A stretch of DNA of 64,000 bases from an uncultured Candidatus Saccharibacteria bacterium (GCA_937924995.1 CALEXY010000013.1:62001-126000); one strand, 5' to 3'. Shown: positions 23,794-33,161, counted from the stretch's first letter. Notes: a model not told the origin generated them from the letters alone. Numbers and translations: made by a program.

Positions 23794-26462
23794 TGAAATT
23801 TGCTCCGGCATATAATCCGGCGGATTTTGAAGCGGATATTTACGCAGCTTGGGAGGCGGCGGGTAAGTTTTTACCAAAAAAAGATGAAATTGAGGTGGAT
23901 GGCAAGAAATCGAAACGCTATTCGATTGTGATGCCACCGCCAAATGCAAACGGAAATTTACATATTGGTCACGGTTTAACAGTGGCGGTGGAAGATTCTC
24001 TGACCCGCTATAACAGATTACGCGGACGCAGGACTTGGTACGTGCCAGGAGCGGACCATGCTGGTTTTGAAACTTGGGTGGTTTACGAACGTGAACTTGA
24101 AAAATCGGGTCGTTCCCGTTTTTCGATGAGTCGTGATGAAATTTATAGTGAAGTCTGGAATTTTGTACAGAGTAAACGCGGCGATATGGAACTGCAGTTA
24201 AGGGCGCTCGGGGCTTCTTGTTCGTGGCAGGATCTTACTTTTACCCTGGATGAAAATGTAGTACGCCGTACTTATAAGACTTTCGAGCAGATGTGGAAGG
24301 ATGGTCTGATTTATCGTGGGGAAAAATTAGTAAATTATTGTACGAAACATCAGACGGCTTTTGCGGATATTGAGGTGGAATACAAGGATGAAAAAGGCAT
24401 TCTCTACGAGATTAAATATCCATTCGGGCCGGGCGTGGACAGTGACGCTAAGGTGGAACTTCTAGATGAAGATGGTGAAGTCGAGAGAGTAATTGAGGGG
24501 GGTGTAGTGGTTTCAACTACGCGTCCAGAAACCTTATTCGGTGATACAGCGGTGGCAATTAACCCAAATGACAAGCGTTATGAATTTTTGCATGGTAAGA
24601 CTTTAATTTTGCCGCTAACTGGTCGTGAAATTCCGGTAGTACTGGATGAACATGCAGAGATGGACTTCGGTACAGGGGTAGTGAAGATTACGCCGGCACA
24701 TGATAATGATGATTTTGAGGTGGGATTACGTCATAATCTTCCGAGAATTCAGGTGATTGGATTCGATGGTAAGATGTTGCCGATTTGTGGTGAAGAAATT
24801 GCAGGATTGACTGTCGAAGAAGCACGTAAGAAGACGGTAAAAATGCTCGATGCGGCGGGATTACTCGTGGGCGAGAAGAAAATGCAACATTCTGTGGCGC
24901 ACTGTTATAAGTGTGGCACGGTGATTGAGCCAATGTTGAAAGAACAGTGGTTTATTGACACTTCGAAGCTAGCGAAGATGGCAATTGAACGCCTGAATAA
25001 TAATGAAATTAAGTTTTATCCAGAGAATAAGCAGAAAGTTTTGATCAATTACCTCGAAGGATTGAAGGATTGGAATATTTCACGTCAGATTCCTTGGGGG
25101 ATTGCGATTCCGATGTTCCACAAGATCGATCCGAATGCAGAAGGTGAAGAATGGGTGTTTGATACTAGAACTCATCTGTTTGAGATTGAGATTGGGGGCG
25201 TAAAATATCGTCGTGATGAGGATACTTTTGATACATGGTTCTCTTCTTCGCATTGGCCAATTGTTTGTACGAACTGGGAAGAAGGCTTTAAAAATGAATT
25301 TTACCCACTAAATGTGATGGAGACTGGGGCAGACATTTTGTTTGCTTGGGTGGCCAGAATGATTATGATGGGGGTTTACGTGACAGGTGAAGTGCCATTC
25401 CGTGAGGTCTATCTACATGGCTTAGTCTTGGACGCGAAGGGCAAAAAGATGTCGAAATCCAAGGGTAATGTGATTAACCCGATGGAATTGATTGAGAAGT
25501 ACGGTTCCGATGCCTTCCGTATGGGGATTTTGCGTGGGCGCTCGGCGGGATTAAACCAGGCTTTCTCAGAGAATTCAGTGATTTCGAGCCGTAATCTTTG
25601 TAATAAATTGTGGAATGTTTCACGCTTCGTACAAGGAATGGTGGATGAATCTGCAGTGGATTCAACAGAGACAAGCGTTGTGGAATATACAACGGAAAAT
25701 GCGGGTGAAGACTGGATTTGTCATGAAATTAACCGGGCTAGCTCGATGCTTGAACAGGCGATGAGTGAATATCGTTTCTCTGAGGCGGTGGAAATTGTTT
25801 ATAGTTTGGTTTGGGATAAGTATGCAGACTGGTTCCTAGAGAGTCAGAAGATTTTTAAGAATATTCCACTTCTTAAGAAAACTTTAGAGAATGTTTTGAT
25901 GATGATGCATCCTTTTGCGCCTTTCGTAACAGAGGTGATTTGGCAAAATCTCTCTTGGACTTCCGGTATGGTGATCGACGCGGGTTGGCCTGAAACCATG
26001 AAGTACGATGAGATTTCAGCGATGAATTTCGAACGGATGATTGAGGTAGTGACGAAGATTCGTGCGACGAATAATTCCCTGTCGCTTCTAAATAATAATA
26101 AGAAATTCGGTCTACTCTTTGGTGAAGATGTAATGGCGATCGAAAATACCTTGCTTTTGAAATTCCTCTCGCATGTACCTTATATTTCCTCGACTAATGG
26201 CACGCCTAGGGGGTTGAAACTAGCGATTGCTAACCACGAATTATATCTCGATGTGACGGCTGAAGTGGTAGCTAAATATAAGGATGAGTTGACTGAAAAA
26301 ATCTTGGCGGTGGGTCGAGAACTTGACGGATTAAATTCACGCATGATGAATCCAAGTTACGTGGAAAGAGCCCCGGTAGAATTAGTGAGAGAGACCCGTA
26401 ATCTGATCGCAGAAAAAGAAAAGCTGATCGAAGAAATGAAGATGCAGCTAAATGTAATCTAA
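23793..26462 (+). CDS. valS: Valyl-tRNA synthetase
   Basis: Class I synthetase charging tRNA-Val. The HIGH motif is at residues 57-60 (NANGNLHIGHG) and KMSKS near 553 (GKKMSKSKGN). The CP1 editing domain (about 180-400) holds TTRPETLFGDTAVAIN and the editing pocket D-H motif GTGVVKITPAHDNDDF. A zinc-type pair occurs in HCYKCGTVIEP. The anticodon-binding domain is followed by the valyl-specific C-terminal coiled coil (about 825-889, NSRMMNPSYVERAPVELV). It has 889 residues, on the short side for a bacterial ValRS. It is the second gene of the HIT-valS operon, ending before a strong terminator. Confidence 0.97.
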   Translation: MKFAPAYNPADFEADIYAAWEAAGKFLPKKDEIEVDGKKSKRYSIVMPPPNANGNLHIGHGLTVAVEDSLTRYNRLRGRRTWYVPGADHAGFETWVVYERELEKSGRSRFSMSRDEIYSEVWNFVQSKRGDMELQLRALGASCSWQDLTFTLDENVVRRTYKTFEQMWKDGLIYRGEKLVNYCTKHQTAFADIEVEYKDEKGILYEIKYPFGPGVDSDAKVELLDEDGEVERVIEGGVVVSTTRPETLFGDTAVAINPNDKRYEFLHGKTLILPLTGREIPVVLDEHAEMDFGTGVVKITPAHDNDDFEVGLRHNLPRIQVIGFDGKMLPICGEEIAGLTVEEARKKTVKMLDAAGLLVGEKKMQHSVAHCYKCGTVIEPMLKEQWFIDTSKLAKMAIERLNNNEIKFYPENKQKVLINYLEGLKDWNISRQIPWGIAIPMFHKIDPNAEGEEWVFDTRTHLFEIEIGGVKYRRDEDTFDTWFSSSHWPIVCTNWEEGFKNEFYPLNVMETGADILFAWVARMIMMGVYVTGEVPFREVYLHGLVLDAKGKKMSKSKGNVINPMELIEKYGSDAFRMGILRGRSAGLNQAFSENSVISSRNLCNKLWNVSRFVQGMVDESAVDSTETSVVEYTTENAGEDWICHEINRASSMLEQAMSEYRFSEAVEIVYSLVWDKYADWFLESQKIFKNIPLLKKTLENVLMMMHPFAPFVTEVIWQNLSWTSGMVIDAGWPETMKYDEISAMNFERMIEVVTKIRATNNSLSLLNNNKKFGLLFGEDVMAIENTLLLKFLSHVPYISSTNGTPRGLKLAIANHELYLDVTAEVVAKYKDELTEKILAVGRELDGLNSRMMNPSYVERAPVELVRETRNLIAEKEKLIEEMKMQLNVI

Positions 26463-26546
26463 GGAGTTCAGTGTTTCCCTACTACAATGTAGTCTAAAAA
26501 AGTCCGGCGCTTCCCTGTCAGAATGTACTGGAAGTTGTATATAGAT

Positions 26547-26577
26547 AAAAAACTTCGGTTATGAGCCGAAGTTTTTT
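26547..26577 (+). terminator. Terminator after valS
   Basis: Perfect 12-bp stem AAAAAACTTCGG / CCGAAGTTTTTT. It can act on both strands. Confidence 0.88.
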
Positions 26578-27185
26578 GTGATATCTGATATAGAGGCTGA
26601 GGTTTAAGCTTAATGCGTGTGTGTGTCTTTATGCGCAAAATAATTAGAGTAGTTCCCTTCCAGTTTTAATTTATAGAGGTCATTTAGTATCCCAGATATA
26701 ATCTTAATGATAAATTTAGTTTTTTAGCATCCTAATAAGAGTATTTTCTTATTTAATAAAAATTTTTGCATAAAAATACTATGCGCTTTTTATAGGTTAC
26801 ATGATTCCCTTGCCTGTTGTGAAAAATGGCGCGAAAATACAATGCTTCCCTGTTAAGCACATGAAAAATCTTGCATAATGTAAAATGCTAATGTTATATG
26901 CTTGACAAATAAGCATAAACATTTCCTAATAAGGTACTGATCTGTTCTTATATGACCCAATTACCGAGGCGCTATCGTAGTTAAAATTATGTGTTCCGTT
27001 TTAAAAATTCGATAATTGTTATGTCTATATTAGCGTGAGCGGGTTGCTAAGTCAAGTGGGTTCTAAATATAGGGAAGAATTGAAATAAACTTATGCACTT
27101 TCTGGAAAAGTCGGGGGAATAATGGTGGAAAAATGAAGTGTGGCTTCAAAATTAGGGGACGCATTAGGTTAGGGAATATTAGGAT

Positions 27186-27300
27186 AGGGAACTAGTGCAA
27201 AATTTGCACGGGTTGAAATACTTAGGTTTGGGTTAGGTTATCAGATTGGACTTTATAGGTGTGTTCAGGTGGGGAACTTATGTAAAATTTGCACGGGTTG
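27186..27300 (+). repeat. Two iteron-like direct repeats containing a near-palindrome
   Basis: A unit of about 30 bp ending AAAATTTGCACGGGTTG occurs at 27,186-27,215 and 27,270-27,300. The first copy contains GTGCAAA-A-TTTGCAC, a 7+1+7 inverted repeat. Both lie in the candidate origin region. Confidence 0.75.
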
Positions 27301-27372
27301 GTCGATATTTTCTTGATGTAGGTTGGAAAATGTTAAGGTGGGTTGGAAAAGGGAAGAAGGTTATGTTAAAAT

Positions 27373-27561
27373 GTGGTTGTGGCATATATTAGAAAGTTTA
27401 AGACAGGTTCCGGTGCGACTGGTGTACAAGTTTGCTATAAAGAGCATGGTAAGGTTGTGAAACTGGTTCATGTGGGTTCAAGTAACTCGGAACTCGGACT
27501 GACGAAACTTCTAAGAAAGGCCCAAGATATTATCGATGCAGGGAAGCGCAGGCTTTTCTGA
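27373..27561 (+). pseudogene. Remnant of a transposase N-terminus (IS1634/IS4-like)
   Basis: A 62-residue frame with a GTG start: IRKFKTGSGATGVQVCYKEH, then GKVVKLVHVGSSNSELGLTK. IS1634-type transposases begin with a similar beta-hairpin segment (IRKVKTKSGAxAVQIVYK, then HIGSA). The frame stops where the full enzyme would continue for several hundred residues, and nothing downstream resumes it. No ribosome site or inverted repeats are evident. It could instead be a genuine small DNA-binding protein made from the same fold. Read as a decayed insertion sequence. Confidence 0.5.
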
Positions 27562-27939
27562 TTAGATGATTGCAAATTAAGGTTATTTTTGATTGATTTT
27601 TAAATTTGTTTGAAGAGCGGTTTAATAAGTACGGTTAAAAATAACTAAATTTGGTTTATTTTTGATGTAATGTCATCAGAAATGTTTGTCTAGCCACTGC
27701 AATGAGGTTTGTTTTTGATGGGGTTCTTTCGATTTATTGGTACTGGATTTGGTTTTTTGAGTAGTTTTATTTTTACTTAGATTTGGTTTTGTCTTTTGAG
27801 CTGTTTTATTTTGACTTAGATTTTTAGTTTTTACGAATTTTGTTTATGCTTGAAAAATTTAGAATTATTGATATGATTTGAATTAGCTTGAATTATTATT
27901 CGACAGAGAAACGTTGGTTTAGTACATTAGGAGGTTGAA
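27562..27939. other. 378-bp T-rich intergenic region with a direct repeat
   Basis: No gene is seen. The plus strand is strongly T- and G-biased. An imperfect direct repeat of about 40 bp (GATTTGG ... TTTTGAG-TGTTTTAT ... ACTTAGATTT) occurs at 27,746-27,784 and 27,780-27,822. A possible -10 (TATGAT) for thyX lies near 27,871. Confidence 0.5.
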
Positions 27940-28593
27940 ATGAAAATCATGGAAACAAGTGCAAGATTGTTGAATCCATTTTTGGATGAGCTTTCGGATG
28001 AATTTTATCTGCAGATATTATTAAAACATGTAGAAAAATGCGGAAGAATCTGCTATCTGAGTGAGCCGAAAGATCCGGAGGGAAGCACCGAGAAGTTTGT
28101 TCGGATGCTGATCAAAAATGGGCATGAGTCACCATTGGAGCATGGAAGTTGTACGTTCAAAATTGTGACGGATCGGGCAATTTCACAGGAAATTGTGAGA
28201 CATCGTTTGGCGTCTTATTCTCAGGAATCTACGAGGTATTGTAATTATGCGAATGGAAGGGAGATTACAGTGATTGAGTCGAGTGGCCTGGCGGAAAATG
28301 AGGCGAGGGAATGGCTGAATTTAATGGAGATGTCGGAGAGGACGTACCTACATCAAATTGATGCTGGCGTGAAGCCGGAAAAGGCGCGGGATGTGTTGCC
28401 GCTTTGCTTGAAAACGGAACTAATGATGACGGCAAATTTTAGAGAATGGCGACATTTTTTGAAATTGCGCGGTTCGAGAATGGCACATCCAGAAATTCGG
28501 AAAATTGCTAATCAGATCTATCAGATTTTCCAGCAGGCGATTCCGGTACTGGTGGAAGATATTGAGATTTTTGATGATGATGCTGCTGAATAA
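27940..28593 (+). CDS. thyX: Flavin-dependent thymidylate synthase
   Basis: Makes dTMP from dUMP with FAD and methylene-tetrahydrofolate, replacing ThyA. The signature RHRX7S is exact at residues 87-97 (RHRLASYSQES), followed by TRY. HESPLEHGSCTFKI is the substrate-side motif, and the C-terminal WRHFLKLRGSRMAHPEIRK is the typical dUMP-binding region. 217 residues is normal. AGGAGG lies 6 nt before the ATG. It is monocistronic with its own terminator. Confidence 0.97.
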   Translation: MKIMETSARLLNPFLDELSDEFYLQILLKHVEKCGRICYLSEPKDPEGSTEKFVRMLIKNGHESPLEHGSCTFKIVTDRAISQEIVRHRLASYSQESTRYCNYANGREITVIESSGLAENEAREWLNLMEMSERTYLHQIDAGVKPEKARDVLPLCLKTELMMTANFREWRHFLKLRGSRMAHPEIRKIANQIYQIFQQAIPVLVEDIEIFDDDAAE

Positions 28594-28619
28594 TTTTGCA
28601 GTTAGAATTTTGTTCAACC

Positions 28620-28649
28620 AAAAAGACTCGCGGAGGACGAGTCTTTTTT
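28620..28649 (+). terminator. Terminator after thyX
   Basis: 11-bp stem AAAAAGACTCG / CGAGTCTTTTT with a T-tract. Confidence 0.88.
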
Positions 28650-28762
28650 ACGTGCTGAATTTTCTCGGAGAGTGAGAGAGGGAAGAGGGAATTATCAGTT
28701 CATCCTCACGGGGAGGCTGAGGGGGTGTACGCAATTATGTAATTGAATATTTGGCGATATGG

Positions 28763-28848
28763 CTAGAACTATGGTGCGGCTTTATAAGTGAAGTAGCCAG
28801 GTTTTAGATCTAGAACTATGGTGCGGCTTTATAGGTAAAGTAGCCAGG
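28763..28848 (-). repeat. Duplicated 3' end of the DUF285 surface-protein gene
   Basis: A 39-bp stretch encoding PGYFTYKAAP and the stop on the minus strand occurs at 28,810-28,848 (the live gene end) and again at 28,763-28,801, just outside the gene. The two copies differ at a few bases, are 47 bp apart, and the outer copy has no gene attached. Confidence 0.88.
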
Positions 28849-31800
28849 CTTGCCGTTGGATGGGTCGTCAATACGGAGGTAATTTGCGTTACTATTGTAG
28901 TAATTATAGACGGTTCCGGCACCACCGACGAGTTTATTATCATCATCGAAGGCATAGGATTTATCAGCAGATGGTTTAACGACAAATTTTTCAGAAACAT
29001 AGATGGCAGTAAGCTCTCGGTTTTGATAGAACACATTTGAGAAGCTATTAACGTTTGATGTGTCAAAACCTGATAAATCGACTGAAGTTAATTTGTAATT
29101 GCGATAGAATAAGGAACTCATTGTAGTTAGTTTATTACTGGTCTTAACACCGGTTAAATTAAGAGTAACTAGATTATAACAGTCATTAAAGGCGCTAGAC
29201 ATTGTAGTGACATTTTCGAGGTTGAAATGGCTAAGGTCGAGGCTAGTAATTTTCGCACCATAGAAGGCCATACTAAAATCTGTGACGTTTTGAGTGTTAA
29301 ACGAAGAGACGTCAATAGATTCACCTGGGAAGCTATAGAACATCTGATTCATAGTAGTAAGACTACTGGTGTCAAATGGTAGTTTAAGATGGAGATTGGT
29401 TGGAAGAGTATAGATTTGAGCAAACATCCTAGACATGTCGGTAACTTTCGAAGTATTGAAGGTGGCTGGGAAGGTGATTTTAGTTGCTTTGGTTTTATCG
29501 AACATAGATGCCAAAGTTGTAGCTTCTGGTGCGCCTACGAAATTAGTTACATCAATCTCGCTAATATTAGATTCTTTAAACATATTAGCCATGGTTGTAA
29601 CTTTTTCAGTATTAAAATCTGAACCGAAGATAGCATTTTGATTTGGTTGAGATTCAAAGGCGAGTTCGAACATGTTTTCCATATTTGTGACATTTCTAGT
29701 ATTGAGATTGAAGACTTGGGGATCCTTCATATAATAAACTCTTCTAAACATGTAAGACATATTTGTCACATTTCTAGTATCAAAGCCTGCAGTAGGAAGA
29801 TTTTTGATATAAGATTCATTGAACATATGATTCATGTCGGTAACTTTGCTGGTGTCAAAAACTGCTGGATAAGTAATGTTAACACTATTACTGGTGCGAT
29901 CAAACATGTAGGCCATATTGGTGACATTTTTAGTATTAAAGGCTGAAAGATCGAGAGTAGTAAAGCGTGTGTTGGAGAACATGTAACTCATATCAGTAAC
30001 TTTTCCAGTGTCAAATTTCGCGGTATTAGTAAAGTTACGAAAAGCAGTAGCATCGTTAAACATGTAACTCATGTCGGTAACATTTTTAGTATTGAATTTT
30101 GAAAAATCAATATCTTTTACATACCAACAACCGGCAAACATACGGCTCATATTGGTGACTTCGTCGGTCTTAAATTTGTCACCGAGAATAAGATTTTGAA
30201 GATTATAACCACCTTCAAACATCGCAAACATATTAGTGACTTTACTAGTATCAAAGTTTGCACCTAGATTTAAAGTTCTAACATCATAAACTTTACGGAA
30301 CATGCCTTCCATATTAGTAACATTTTTGGTGATAAAGTTATCACCCAGAGTAATACTGGAAACTCTACTATATTTATAGCGCTGAGTCTGATCGTTACCG
30401 ATAAGATAGCTCATATCGGTAACCGCCTCAGTGTTAAATGATGAAAGATCTATGGTAGTATCAGAGTCGGTTTGAATATTTTTAAACATAGCTCGCATTT
30501 TTTTGAGTTTAGAATTATTAGCTTTTTTCGGCATGTAAAAACGTACGTAGCTTCTGGAATAGTTTTCGAACATACTTTCAGTATCAGTGAGATTAACAAA
30601 ATTAGCCTTACCAAAATCAATCATAGTGGTGCTTGAATTTTTAAACATGGAATTAGTAGAGGTGGTGTATTTACCAAAGTTTTCAGATGCGGCATATGCA
30701 GAGGAGAGGGAAATTTGACTACCTTCAAAAAGGGAAGTCATATCCGAGCTATTTTCAAGAAAATTACCTTCAAGACTTATGCTACTAAAGGCTCTTTGAC
30801 CATTGTTTTTAAACATGGAATTAGTGGAAACTGGACTCGTAGTATTAATTTTGATATTTGGTTGAAGATTGGACAATTCAAACATGGAATCTAAATTGGT
30901 TGGATTGGCTTTTGCAATTGAATTTACCATATTGGATGAATATTTAATGTCATAGTATGCAGATTGATTCACATTACCCAATTTATAGAACATATAAGAA
31001 AAATCTTTAGTTTTCGAAAAACTTACTCGCCCATCGTTCGGCCAATTATAATTAAATAATTCGGTAGACACACTATTTAGACCAGAGAACATATAAGACG
31101 AGTCGACATTAGTGTAGATGTGATGCGCGTTGGACCAGATGGTTAAGGCGTAGCTATTAGTTGAAGATTGAACGGCGGTAAGATAGACTGGTTCTTCGGA
31201 ATTTTCAGTAGAGATTTTGACGGTCTTTTTGGGAGTACCGGTTGGTTCAGCATTTGTAAATTTTAAACTATTTATATAAACTGGAAGTTCAGATTTTGGA
31301 TCATTAAGAATGGCAGGTTCCGTAGTGTTGACGGCTTCACGAAGTAGCTTATTAAATTCACGACCAGTAACCAGAGTGGAGCTAATTTCCTCATTAACGA
31401 CAAGGGAATAGGTAATATCACCAATATATTTTCCGGAGACAATTTGTTGGTTGGCACGAGCGAAAAGATTAGCCTTGTAAGTAAAACCATCGGTTGGGGT
31501 GGCAGTGTCAGATTTCTTTAAAAGAGTTGGAGTGCTCGGTTTGCCGATTGGGAAGTAGTTAGAATCACACTTGGTGGTACTGCTATAATATTGGTCACAA
31601 AAACCCCAAATATTAATCTGGTCAGCAGCAAAAGAGTAATAAGCAGAACTGTTTATTGGTTTAAGGATGGAGTTTGAAGCTTTTTCATTAACGAAATTAC
31701 CATTTTCGTCACCACCAGATACGTAGAGGGAATAACCTGCTACACTAGTGGTTTTAGCGGTAGCTTGCATGCCGGAAGCGCGAAGCATGATTTGTTCGGT

Positions 31801-31980
31801 ACCTTGTGGAGTGAGGTCAATGTTAAAATTGCCGGTAACGGTTAGAGACGCAGATGAATCTTCGGCATAAACATTGCTTGGGGAATTAAAAATAACAAAA
31901 GCCGACCCAAGTAGGGCAAGCAGAATTAAACTTCTCTTAACCAAAAAATTAATTTGGTTAAGACCAAATAGTCTCAACAC
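28816..31980 (-). CDS. BspA-like surface protein with DUF285 repeats
   Basis: 1054 residues with a signal/anchor helix (about 15-40, ending VYAEDS). A beta-rich N-terminal region of about 200 residues is followed by about 25 degenerate 24-residue DUF285 repeats (F-N-T-x-x-V-T-[DN]-M-x-x-M-F, for example FNTKNVTDMSYMFNDATA). The repeats form a leucine-rich-like solenoid, seen in adhesins of oral and gut bacteria. The C-terminal cap is NYYNSNANYLRIDDPSNGKP-like and ends GYFTYKAAP; there is no LPXTG. The start is GTG at 31,980 with GGAGG before it. Likely role: adhesion to the host cell. A second member begins at 63.1 kb. Confidence 0.92.
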   Translation of the reverse strand: MLRLFGLNQINFLVKRSLILLALLGSAFVIFNSPSNVYAEDSSASLTVTGNFNIDLTPQGTEQIMLRASGMQATAKTTSVAGYSLYVSGGDENGNFVNEKASNSILKPINSSAYYSFAADQINIWGFCDQYYSSTTKCDSNYFPIGKPSTPTLLKKSDTATPTDGFTYKANLFARANQQIVSGKYIGDITYSLVVNEEISSTLVTGREFNKLLREAVNTTEPAILNDPKSELPVYINSLKFTNAEPTGTPKKTVKISTENSEEPVYLTAVQSSTNSYALTIWSNAHHIYTNVDSSYMFSGLNSVSTELFNYNWPNDGRVSFSKTKDFSYMFYKLGNVNQSAYYDIKYSSNMVNSIAKANPTNLDSMFELSNLQPNIKINTTSPVSTNSMFKNNGQRAFSSISLEGNFLENSSDMTSLFEGSQISLSSAYAASENFGKYTTSTNSMFKNSSTTMIDFGKANFVNLTDTESMFENYSRSYVRFYMPKKANNSKLKKMRAMFKNIQTDSDTTIDLSSFNTEAVTDMSYLIGNDQTQRYKYSRVSSITLGDNFITKNVTNMEGMFRKVYDVRTLNLGANFDTSKVTNMFAMFEGGYNLQNLILGDKFKTDEVTNMSRMFAGCWYVKDIDFSKFNTKNVTDMSYMFNDATAFRNFTNTAKFDTGKVTDMSYMFSNTRFTTLDLSAFNTKNVTNMAYMFDRTSNSVNITYPAVFDTSKVTDMNHMFNESYIKNLPTAGFDTRNVTNMSYMFRRVYYMKDPQVFNLNTRNVTNMENMFELAFESQPNQNAIFGSDFNTEKVTTMANMFKESNISEIDVTNFVGAPEATTLASMFDKTKATKITFPATFNTSKVTDMSRMFAQIYTLPTNLHLKLPFDTSSLTTMNQMFYSFPGESIDVSSFNTQNVTDFSMAFYGAKITSLDLSHFNLENVTTMSSAFNDCYNLVTLNLTGVKTSNKLTTMSSLFYRNYKLTSVDLSGFDTSNVNSFSNVFYQNRELTAIYVSEKFVVKPSADKSYAFDDDNKLVGGAGTVYNYYNSNANYLRIDDPSNGKPGYFTYKAAP

Positions 31981-32074
31981 AAATAAACCTCCAATAAACT
32001 AATTATGCTTAATTATATACGAAACTGGTCGGATTTTCAAATAAAAAAATTGAGATTGAATGGTAATTTGGAGA

Positions 32075-33127
32075 TTATTTAATTTCGGAGCGGGGAAGGA
32101 TGTTGAGTTTATATGGGTCGGAAGGTTGGACGCCGGATTGGATTTCGTAATAAGCGGCGGAAGCGACCATGGCGGCGTTATCACCGGAAAATTTGGGGAG
32201 TGGAAAATAACATTTAAGATTTTTGAATTTTGATTCCAGTTTTTTGGCATCCTCACGAAGAGTTTGATTAGCAGAAACGCCGCCAGCGATGACGAGAGAT
32301 TTGGTTTCGGGATTTTGTTTAATGGCAGTAGTGATTTTTTCGAGAAGAATATCAGTGACGGCTTGATCAAAAGAAGCGGCGAAATCCGCCTTGGTGGTAT
32401 CGTCGAGTAAGTCGGCGAGCTTGGAGGATGGGTAGGAAATCGGAACATTGACTAGATTTTGGACAGTACGTAGAAAGGCAGTTTTGAGACCAGAAAAAGA
32501 AAAATCGAGAGAATTGGCGAGTGGGTGAGGAAAATTAAAACGATGAGGATTACCAGATTTAGCGAGCTTAGAAATAGCAGGACCACCAGGATAGGGAAGG
32601 CCGAGAATTTTGGCGATTTTATCGAAGCATTCGCCGACAGCATCATCACGGGTAGAGGCGATAATTTCAAAATGATTATGAGAGGACATGCGGATGATTT
32701 GAGTATGACCACCGGAAATGACGAGGGCAAGAAGAGGAAATTCGGGTTTTTCGGTGAGCCAGTTGGCATAAATATGAGATTTAAGATGATGTACTGGGTA
32801 AAATGGAATATCATGCAAAATGCTGATAGTACGAGCCGATAGAGTGCCGACAAGAAGTGACCCGAGAAGCCCTGGGGTATGAGTGACGGCGATGGCGTCA
32901 ATTTGTGACCAATCATTCGGTTTGAGGCCGGCTTCAGTGAAAGCCTGGTGGATAACCGGCTGGATGGCTTCGAGATGGGAGCGGGCAGCAATTTCAGGAA
33001 TTACACCACCGTAATTTGCAAAGATATCGATTTGAGAAACTACAACATTGCTCAAAATTTGATCACCATTTTCGACAATGGCGGCGGCGGTTTCATCACA
33101 AGAAGTTTCGATACCCAAAATTTTCAT
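32075..33127 (-). CDS. tsaD: tRNA N6-adenosine threonylcarbamoyltransferase TsaD
   Basis: Catalyses the last step of t6A37 formation on ANN-decoding tRNAs, with TsaB, E and C. The start MKILGIETSCDETAAAIVEN is the family signature. The metal-binding pair is in RSHLEAIQPVIH and YPVHHLKSHIYA (the usual E-G-H is K-S-H here, a small deviation). ATP-site motifs include LVISGGHTQI and VIAGGVSANQTLR. 350 residues is typical. A TATAAT box 6 nt before the ATG implies a leaderless transcript. Confidence 0.96.
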   Translation of the reverse strand: MKILGIETSCDETAAAIVENGDQILSNVVVSQIDIFANYGGVIPEIAARSHLEAIQPVIHQAFTEAGLKPNDWSQIDAIAVTHTPGLLGSLLVGTLSARTISILHDIPFYPVHHLKSHIYANWLTEKPEFPLLALVISGGHTQIIRMSSHNHFEIIASTRDDAVGECFDKIAKILGLPYPGGPAISKLAKSGNPHRFNFPHPLANSLDFSFSGLKTAFLRTVQNLVNVPISYPSSKLADLLDDTTKADFAASFDQAVTDILLEKITTAIKQNPETKSLVIAGGVSANQTLREDAKKLESKFKNLKCYFPLPKFSGDNAAMVASAAYYEIQSGVQPSDPYKLNILPRSEIK

Positions 33128-33133
33128 GAGTAA

Positions 33134-33139
33134 ATTATA
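33134..33139 (-). promoter_or_regulatory. -10 box of tsaD (leaderless)
   Basis: TATAAT on the minus strand, six bases before the ATG at 33,127. Confidence 0.68.
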
Positions 33140-33161
33140 CCACGAACAGGGAAGAATGGTT

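Larger units (their letters stand above)
26463..27372. other. Gene-free 0.9-kb region where strand asymmetry flips: candidate replication origin
   Basis: No credible coding frame or RNA gene is visible. The left half (to about 26,960) holds five TTCCCT hexamers and none of the complement. The right half (from 27,071) holds four AGGGAA and none of TTCCCT, and the plus strand turns G-rich (GGGTTAGG, GTGGGTTGG). Left of here I found TTCCCT only, right of here AGGGAA only, across the whole window. Outward transcription of most long genes also fits an origin. AT-rich runs lie at 26,700-26,800 and 26,860-27,030, and two copies of a palindromic repeat at 27,186-27,300. A good DnaA box is not seen; TTATGCACT at 27,092 is a weak match. 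Confidence 0.6.

Noticed and set aside
26463..27372. The 27-kb strand flip as a replication terminus
   Set aside because: The plus strand is G-rich to the right, and most long genes point away from the site, which fits an origin. A terminus would show the opposite unless this lineage has reversed skew.
26463..27372. tmRNA, RNase P RNA or another large RNA in the gene-free stretch
   Set aside because: I see no tRNA-Ala-like ends, no conserved RNase P core and no long paired helices apart from the valS terminator.
29000..31000. CRISPR-like periodic repeats
   Set aside because: The periodicity is about 72 bp of degenerate coding sequence for 24-residue DUF285 repeats, with no identical repeats or unique spacers.
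31999..32448. A 149-aa minus-strand frame at the tsaD 3' end
   Set aside because: It is a shadow of tsaD in another frame, Pro/Ser/Leu-rich, without a ribosome site or motifs.
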